From Cryptomeria japonica (taxonomy: Eukaryota; Streptophyta; Pinopsida; Cupressales; Cupressaceae): a stretch of DNA of 64,000 bases. The notes beneath the pieces were generated by a model, which was not told where the DNA came from, did no database searches, and was given only the letters and a program-made list of their open reading frames with translations. The stretch is taken from assembly GCF_030272615.1 (NCBI RefSeq), contig NC_081410.1, forward strand, positions 289,975,957 through 290,039,956, in the 5' to 3' direction. Shown here piece after piece: positions 57,717-64,000 of the stretch. The position numbers and the translations under genes were made by a program. Position 1 is the stretch's first letter; each line of letters opens with the position of its first letter.

Positions 57717-58530
57717 ATGGTAAGTTCCTCATACAGTAGAATGGAGGTGGAGAAATTTAATGGCACTAATTTCAAGTTGTGGAAACTCAAGATGGAAGAC
57801 ATGCTTGAAGACCGCGATCTATGGGAGGCTGCTACACTTGATGTGAGACCTAGAGTGATATCTCTAGTGGATTGGGAGATCAAGGATTAGAAGGCTAGGG
57901 GTCTCATCAGACTCTGTCTAGTAGATGCCATTCTTCTGAATGTTCTTGATGAGGCTACTGCAAATTCTTTGTGGACATGGCTTGGGTCTGTGTATCAGGC
58001 CAAATCTCTAGTGAATAAGTTTTTCCTGAGAAAGAAGTTGTATTTTTTAAGAATGGAGGAAGGTGGATCCATAACTAATCATCTCAATGCATTCAATTTA
58101 TTGATTGCACAGTTGGCATCATCTAATGCCAATATCGAGGAGGAGGATCGATGTATGACCCTTCTTTGTTCCTTGCCAGATTTGTGGGACCATCTTGTGA
58201 TGGCTCTCGGAAGTACTATAGTCACATTCCGCATGGATGATGTGGTGTCTTCACTTCTATCTAAGGAGATGTGAAGAAAGACTTCAGATTCATGTAAGGA
58301 AGCCCTTGCTGTTCATGAGAGATCCAATGACAAAGGAAAGAAGAATGACAATAAGTCAAAGAAGGGCAGATCCAAATCTTGTGGGAGTTCTAAGACTCCT
58401 GGAAAGTCCAAGGTGAAATGTTGGAACTATGATAAATCTGGGCACTTCCGAAGGGACTGCAAAGAACTAAAGAAGAAGAAGAAAGGCTCAGATTCAGCTT
58501 CTGAAAAATCTCAAGAAGATGGAGATGCTT
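57717..58530 (+). pseudogene. gag: Copia gag of the composite, decayed
   Basis: The start is taken as the ATG at 57717 (MVSSSYSRMEVEKFNGTNF), the usual opening of this gag family; an upstream in-frame ATG lies at 57681. The core contains FKLWKLKMEDMLEDRDLWEA, ANSLWTWLGSVYQAKSLVNK, LNAFNLLIAQLASSNANIEE and CSLPDLWDHLVMALGS. The zinc knuckle reads CWNYDKSGHFRRDC, with the second Cys changed to Tyr. TAG at 57888 replaces a Trp codon that is intact in the second copy (62887), and TGA at 58272 is the other stop. Same frame as pol downstream. Confidence 0.9.
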
Positions 58531-59888
58531 TTATTGCAGCTTTGGCAGCCCATGCATCTGATGATGTGTGGTTGGTAGACTCGGGTGCTTCTTTTCACAT
58601 GACCTCTCATCGAAACTGGTTCTCAAAATATGAAGAGTTTGATGGTGGAAAGGTGTACTTGGGTGATGATTCTCACCTAAAGATAGTTGGACGCAAAAGG
58701 GTCACTATCAGATTTCCTGATGGATGAGTAAAGGGAATCAATGGAGTTATGCACATTTCAGGTTTGGCACGAAACCTATTATCTGTAAGTATGCTGAATG
58801 ATGTAGGTGTGCAAGTTGTCTTTTTGAAATATGGATGCAAGATGATGAGAGGTTCTATGGTGCTCACTAAAGGTACTAGGAGAGGTACTTTGTTTCAGCT
58901 TGATGCATGCATTACTCAGTGCAATATTTCTTCCGTTTCAAAGAAGAGAGCGACTATCACTTCATCCCCACCATCTGAATGAGTAGTAAAGAAGACTGTG
59001 GCAATGGGTTCTGATGGTAGTGCAGTAAGTGTACCTAAGGGTGCAAACACTTTGGAAGGCAAGCTTCCTGCAGAAAAGACAATGTTGTGGCATATGAGAT
59101 TTGGCCACATTGGTGAGAAGGGTCTTAGGACCTTGAAAACTAAAAATCTCATAGAGGGGCTAAATGATTGTAATCTCGAATTTGATTTCTGTGAACACTA
59201 TGTTTATGGTAAGCAAAATCGTGTTCAGTTCTACTCCAGTTATCACAAGTTTTCTAGACTTTTGGATCTTATTCATTCTGATGTATTTGGTCCTATAAAA
59301 GTTCCTTCTATCTCCAGTTCTATATATTTTGTATCTTTTATAGATGATTACAGTAGAAGGACTTGGATATATTTCCTGAAAAGTAAGACATAGGTTTTCA
59401 GTCAGTTCAAGGAATTTAAGGCTCTCATGGAGAAACAGACTGGTAAAAGAATCAAGTGTGTGAGAACTGATAATGGTGGTGAGTTTTGTTCCATAGAGTT
59501 TGAACAGTTTTGTAAAGAACAAGGAATCAAGAGACATAAGACAACTCCTTACACCTAGCAGCAAAATGGAGTTGCAGAGAGAATGAACATGACACTGATG
59601 GAGAAGGCTAGGAGTATGCTTAGTGGAGCTAGTTTAGAACAAAGGTTTTGGGCCGAAGCTATGGCCACTGCCTGCTATCTAGTTAATAGATCTCCTACAT
59701 CAACTCTTGTTGGTAAGACACCTATGGAGGTGTGGTCTAGTAAGAAGCCTTCAATAAGACATCTTCGTGTTTTTGGTTGTGAAGCTTATGCACATATTCC
59801 TAAGGAGAAAAGATCTAAGTTGGAAAACAAAGCTGTCAAATGTATTTTTATCAGATACAGTGTTGGTGTGAAAGGATACAAGCTTTGA
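58531..59888 (+). pseudogene. pol: Copia protease and integrase of the composite, decayed
   Basis: Protease keeps its DSG triplet in VWLVDSGASFHMTSH (about 58567-58611). Integrase shows LWHMRFGHIGEKGLRTL, then NLEFDFCEHYVYGKQNR where the last zinc Cys has become Tyr. The three catalytic regions are LDLIHSDVFGP, RTDNGGEFCS and TTPYT-QQNGVAERMN. The C-terminal blocks FWAEAMATACYLVNRSPTST and IRHLRVFGCEAYAHIPKEKR follow. Stops are TGA at 58725, 58980 and 59886, and TAG at 59391 and 59556. There is no frameshift, and catalytic residues are intact, so decay is by substitutions only. Confidence 0.92.
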
Positions 59889-61793
59889 GATCCTATGACT
59901 AGTAAGGTGTCACATAGTAGAAATGTTATTTTTAGAGAGCTAACATCTTCTCTTGTTGTGCTACAACTAGATGAAAAAGAAAAGGAAAAAGATGTTGTTT
60001 AGTTTCCTCCTACCCCTGAGAAGACTGAATAGAGAGACCATGTTGGGTCTAATGATGAGGAGAGCTCTAGTAGCTCTGATAGTTCAGAAGAAGAGGAAGA
60101 ATAACCTCAACCTTAGCCCTTGAGGAGATCCACGAGAGAAAGAAAGCAACTAGAAAGGTTTGGTTATTCTATGTTAGATTCTTGTTGTTCTTTTGCTTTG
60201 ATTACTAACACTGATGAGCCTAGATCTGTGAAAGAGGCTTTGGGCATGGAAGATGTAGGTTCCTGGATTGAGGCTATGGATGATGAGATGGCTTCATTAG
60301 AGAAAAACAAAACTTGGGACCTTGTACCTTTGCCTAAAGGGAGAAAATCTATTGGCTGTAAATGGGTGTTCAAGAAGAAATTTTGTGCAGATGGCAGTGT
60401 TGAAAGGTACAAAGCTAGATTGGCTACAAAGGGGTATTCATAGGTAGAGGGAATAGATTATGGTGAAATATTCTCTCCTGTTGCAAAGTTGACATCCATT
60501 AGATTTTTGTTATCTCTTGCTGCATCATATGATTTAGAGATAGAACAGATGGATGTAAAGACAACTTTCCTTCATGGTGATTTGGAGGAAGAGATTTATA
60601 TGTCACAGCCTGAGCACTACATTGTTAAAGGTAAAGATTCCTTAGTTTGCAGATTAAAGAAATCTCTATATGGTTTGAAGCGATCTCCTAGGATGTGGTA
60701 CCTTAAGTTTGATGCCTTTGTGTTGTCAATTGGATTTGTAAGATCAAAATCAGATCATTATATTTATTTCAGAGTTGAAAATGATCACCTTCTTATTGTT
60801 GCATTGTATGTTGATGATATGTTGTTGTTTGGGAAGGGTAAGGGTATGATTTCTGATTTTAAATCTCAGTTGTCAGCATAGTTTGAGATGAAAGATCTTG
60901 GGGTAGCAAGGTACATCTTGGGTATGGAAATTAGTAGAGACAGGTCTAACAGAAAACTTTGGTTGAGTTAGAGTAAGTATGTGAAGTCTTTGTTGGACAG
61001 GTTCAGCATGGTAGATTGTAGACCACTATGTGTTCCCATTTCAGTGGGAACAAAGTTATCTGTAGATGATTGTCCAAAATCTCCTAGTGAGGTGGAGGAC
61101 ATGAGTAGAGTACCTTATGCTAGTGTAGCTGGTAGTCTTATGTATGCTATGGTCTGTACTAGACCAGACATTGCCCAAGCAGTGGGAGTCCTGAGTCGGT
61201 TTATGGCTAACCCTGGAGGGGTACATTGGGATGCAGTTAAGTGAGTATTAAGATATTTGAGGGGTACATCAGATTACTCCATATGTTACCATGGTAACTC
61301 TTCTGGATCTTCGCATTCAGTTTGTATTCATGGGTTTGTGGATTCAGATTAGGTAGGTGATATTAACAAGAGATCCACCAGTGCTTATGTGTTCACTATG
61401 TTTGGTGGTGCCATCAGTTGGATGAGTAAGCGACAACCTATGGTTTCTTTGTCCACTACAGAAGCTGAGTACATGGCTGCTACTCATGCTTGTAAGGTAG
61501 CCATTTGGCTTAGGAGATTGTGTTCTGATGTTGGTGTTGATGCAGAATAGATTACTATTTGGTGTGACAGTCAGAGCACTATTTTCCTTGTGAAGAATCC
61601 AACTTTCCATGCCAGAACAAAGCACATTGATGTGCAGTTTCACTTTGTGAGAGATATGGTGGAAGATGGAAAGGTAAATTTGGAGAAGGTAGATACTATG
61701 AGGAATGTTGCAGATGCATTAATGAAACTAGTGGGCATTGCAAAGTTTAGATGGTGTTCGGAGTCTATGGGCCTTTTGGCCTATAGAGGTTAG
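59889..61793 (+). pseudogene. pol: Copia reverse transcriptase and RNase H of the composite, decayed
   Basis: An acidic linker precedes RT. RT shows SWIEAMDDEMASLEKNKTWD, GCKWVFKKKFCADGSVERYK, IEQMDVKTTFLHGDLEEEIY, YGLKRSPRMWY and the catalytic ALYVDDMLLFG (about 60801-60833). RNase H shows [47 protein letters not shown] and VADALMKLV before the end at 61793. Ten or so stops are mostly TAG at Gln positions (60000, 60030, 60114, 60441, 60879, 60969, 61548), with TAA at 60102, TGA at 61242 and TAG at 61350. The whole gag-pol is one frame, as expected for Copia. Confidence 0.92.
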
Positions 61794-61832
61794 TTCTCGT
61801 TATGTTCCTATTGCTCTTACAAGGTGTTCGAC

Positions 61833-61843
61833 AAGTGGGAGAA
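61833..61843 (+). other. Polypurine tract of the composite
   Basis: AAGTGGGAGAA directly precedes LTR2 (TGTTAGG). This is the usual form of the tract in this Copia group. Confidence 0.85.
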
Positions 61844-62593
61844 TGTTAGGAATAAGGTGTCTCAACCTTGGATAATTCCTATTCTTATTATTTGTTTTGT
61901 AAAATGTATTTCTTGCAAATAATGTAATTAAGTGTGAGTGTACATGTCTAGTTGGCATGTTGATGTGTCACTCCACTTGATGTGTCGGCATCTTGAATTA
62001 TGTGTAAGGAGATCATGGCTGAAACGGTTATGATGAATTCCTATGACACATAAGAGCTATTTCTAGGAGATTTCAATGATGGGTGAAGACATGCAAGACA
62101 TGTGGCAACTGATAAAGTTGAGTACTATACACTCTTCCTCAATCGTGGGGTTCCTATTTTCTCAGAGAATGGTAAAACCCTAATACGACTATCTTTGGAA
62201 GTTGCCCTAAAAAGGAAAGTGCATAAGCATTTTTTTAGGGTTACAGACTATGATACGAAGAGATTGTATTGTTGGTATGATATTGTGCTACTGGATTTGT
62301 CTTGAAGTGTTGATTGTCTCCTAAAAGAACATGCATTGCAAGTGTGTTATAACCATTGTGTTGAAGATAATACATTGTGCAGGTTCTGGAGTGCTGGGGT
62401 TTTTTACCGAAAGGTTTTCCCTAGGGTAAATCATTGTGTCATTCTCTATTTTCTATATGCATGGTATATGGCTGCAATATCTTTGTTAAAGTAGTTAATG
62501 AATCTGAAATTGTAAGGATTTAAAAGAATTTGCACAATACTTTCCTCTAGAGATTAGTGTAGGAAGCTATTTCCGCACCTGAGTTTCCTTACA
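61844..62593 (+). repeat. LTR2 of the Copia composite
   Basis: It is very similar to LTR1, 750 bp, lacking the 32 bases noted there. It is followed by its own primer-binding site TGGTATCAAAGC at 62596, so it acts as a 5' LTR for the second unit. Confidence 0.95.
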
Positions 62594-62715
62594 AGTGGTA
62601 TCAAAGCTTGATCAACTTTTGATCCTAGTTGTTGGGTAGGGTTTTTTGAGCTAATCTCAAGTTGAGTGGGAGTTCTTTTGTGTAGGAGCATTCTGAATCT
62701 TATTTGCAGATTGAG

Positions 62716-63248
62716 ATGGCAAGTTCCTCATACAGTAGAATGGAGGTGGAGAAATTTAATGGCACTGATTTCAAGTTGTGGAAACTCAAGATGGAAGACA
62801 TGCTCGAAGACTGCGATCTATGGGAGGCTGCTACACTTGATGTGATACCTGCAGTGATAACTCTAGTAGATTGGGAGATCAAGGATTGGAAGGCTAGGGG
62901 TCTCATCAGAGTCTGTCTAGCAAATGCCATTCTTCTGAATGTTCTTGATGAGACTACTGCAAATTCTTTGTGGACATGGCTTGGGTCTGTGTATCAAGCC
63001 AAATCTCTAGTGAATAAGTTGTTCCTAAGAAAGAAGTTGTATTCTTTAAGAATGGAGGAAGGTGGATCTATAATTGATCATCTCAATGCATTCAATTTAT
63101 TGATTGCACAGTTGGCATCATCCGGTGCCAATATCGAGGAGGAGGATCGATGTATGATCCTACTTTGTTCCTTGCCGGATTTGTGGGACCATCTTGTGAT
63201 GGCTCTCGGAAGTACTATAGTCACATTCTGTATGGATGATGTGGTGTA
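62716..63248 (+). pseudogene. gag: Truncated second gag copy
   Basis: It starts MASSSYSRMEVEKFNGTDF at 62716 and is open over 176 codons without a stop, retaining Trp at KDWKARG where the first copy has TAG. The upstream ATG at 57681 of copy 1 corresponds to GTG here. It ends abruptly at TFCMDDVV, where the sequence passes into the 3' part of an LTR and a TAA. The zinc knuckle and all of pol are absent. Confidence 0.9.
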
Positions 63249-63490
63249 ACCGTTCTGTTGAAGATAATGCATTGTGCAGGTTTTGGAGTGCTGGGGTTTT
63301 TTACCGAAAGGTTTTCCCCAGGGTAAATCATTGTGTCATTCTCTATTTTTTGTATGCATAGTATATGGCTGCAATATCTTTGTTAAAGTAGTTAATGAAT
63401 CTGAAATTGTAAGGATTTAAAAGAATTTGCACAATACTTTCCTCTAGAGATTAGTGTAGGAAGTTTTTTCCGTACCTGAGTTTCCTTACA
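63247..63490 (+). repeat. Truncated LTR3 of the composite
   Basis: It matches LTR1 from about 57351 to its end (GTTGAAGATAATGCATTGTG...GTTTCCTTACA) and is followed by TAAAC. The junction with gag occurs at GTGGTGT, similar to the LTR's GTGTTGT. Confidence 0.92.
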
Positions 63491-63495
63491 TAAAC

Positions 63496-64000
63496 CCTAG
63501 TTACAACATTTTTTCAATTTATGTCTTAATAAAATCTCTTAAGGTTGGGTTAACTATTGTTTGTCCTTGTCTCACAAGCTTGGCATCCTTTGTGTAGATA
63601 TGATGTGTATAAATTGAAGGATTTATTCCTCTCATATCCTTATACTCCCAAGAAAATTCTTCTATACTTTTCTCTAAAGTAGTTTCAATTTTTTCTTTTG
63701 TGTTGGAAGGAAAGATGAATTGATAAAGAGAGGTTTGTTTGTCGAGATTAAAATTTCTTTTATTTCATTATCTCCTTCAATTGTATCTCTAATGGGTGTA
63801 TTAAGAGGACAATGATATGACTTATTATGATATAAAATTTCCTTGTTACTTTCACTCTATAAAGAACACTCTTTCATTTTCTTTTGGATTCCTTTTCCAG
63901 CATTAAATTTTCCTCCTTTCTCAACATAGTCCTCACACTCTTCAACATGTTTTGATGGAGTGACCATAGCTAATTCAACCATGCCATCCCCTTCTAAATC
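63496..64000 (-). pseudogene. pol: Athila-like RT N-terminal region and linker
   Basis: On the minus strand from the window edge comes a charged linker (EECEDYVEKGGKFNAGKGIQ). Then, in a second frame, SIEEFSWEYKDMRGINPSIY with THHIYTKDAKLVRQGQTIVN and PTLRDFIKT lead to LGFI just before the Copia composite. YPISDSQ continues at 56807. These are the conserved residues that lead into Athila RT. Frameshift and stops are present. The upstream protease and gag are outside the window. Confidence 0.8.

Larger units (their letters stand above)
56813..63490 (+). mobile_element. Three-LTR Copia composite
   Basis: The order is LTR1 (56813-57594), gag-pol (57717-61793), LTR2 (61844-62593), a second truncated gag (62716-63246) and the 3' third of an LTR (about 63247-63490). 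One TAAAC duplication flanks the whole block (56808-56812 and 63491-63495). Gag-protease-integrase-RT-RNase H order and motifs fit a Tork-like Copia. The structure suggests recombination between identical elements followed by an internal deletion, not two separate insertions. Confidence 0.9.
30641..64000 (-). mobile_element. Athila-like Ty3 retrotransposon (minus strand), broken by four insertions
   Basis: Read on the minus strand from the right edge, RT, RNase H, integrase, ORF3, a polypurine tract and the 3' LTR follow in order once later insertions are removed. RT motifs (YPISDSQCVSPLDIVPKK, CADYRELNKATKKD) and an extra ORF between pol and the 3' LTR fit the Athila lineage. The 5' LTR and gag lie beyond the window. 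The four insertions are 35366-42265, 43454-53895, about 55255-56412 and 56813-63490. The left end is approximate. Confidence 0.72.

Overview
The window is plant nuclear DNA built from nested, mostly decayed LTR retrotransposons. I found no conventional host gene, no tRNA or rRNA gene and no prokaryotic signal. The organism is most likely a large-genome gymnosperm, probably a conifer. This rests on the long nested insertions, the mix of Tat-lineage and Athila-like Ty3 elements with Ty1/Copia elements, the very low gene density and the advanced mutational decay. It is an inference, not proven from the sequence.

Left half. After about 2 kb of a degraded element (polypurine tract at 1081), a plus-strand Tat-lineage Ty3 element runs from 1956 to 28932. 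It has LTRs, a leader, gag, RT, RNase H, a second archaeal-type RNase H, integrase and an antisense plant-mobile-domain ORF. That antisense ORF is split in frame by a Copia element (14284-26098, duplication GTCTC). The Copia element was itself hit twice: a reverse-oriented accessory-protein ORF sits in its integrase (17659-19625), and a 2.6 kb TG...CA block sits in its 3' LTR (22220-24844, duplication GTAAT).

Right half. A minus-strand Athila-like Ty3 element extends from about 30.6 kb past the window end. Its RT, RNase H, integrase, ORF3, polypurine tract and 3' LTR are scattered between four later insertions. These are a minus-strand Copia-type element without pol (35366-42265, duplication ATGAG), a plus-strand Tat-type element without pol (43454-53895, duplication GTTAG), an LTR-like fragment (about 55255-56412) and a three-LTR Copia composite (56813-63490, duplication TAAAC).

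How they relate. Two autonomous/non-autonomous pairings are visible. The pol-less Tat-type element shares the leader, polypurine tract and a post-coding motif with the Tat element, but carries an 890-codon Gln/Ser/Pro-rich ORF instead of gag-pol. The pol-less Copia-type element shares its polypurine tract and LTR end with the Copia element at 14284, but carries four zinc knuckles and a long unrecognised ORF of about 1,150 codons. A related accessory-protein family appears in the Athila-like ORF3 and in the insert inside Copia integrase. Almost all coding regions carry stops, frameshifts, or both. In the best preserved one, at least most of the stops read as C-to-T or G-to-A changes, as expected from long cytosine methylation.
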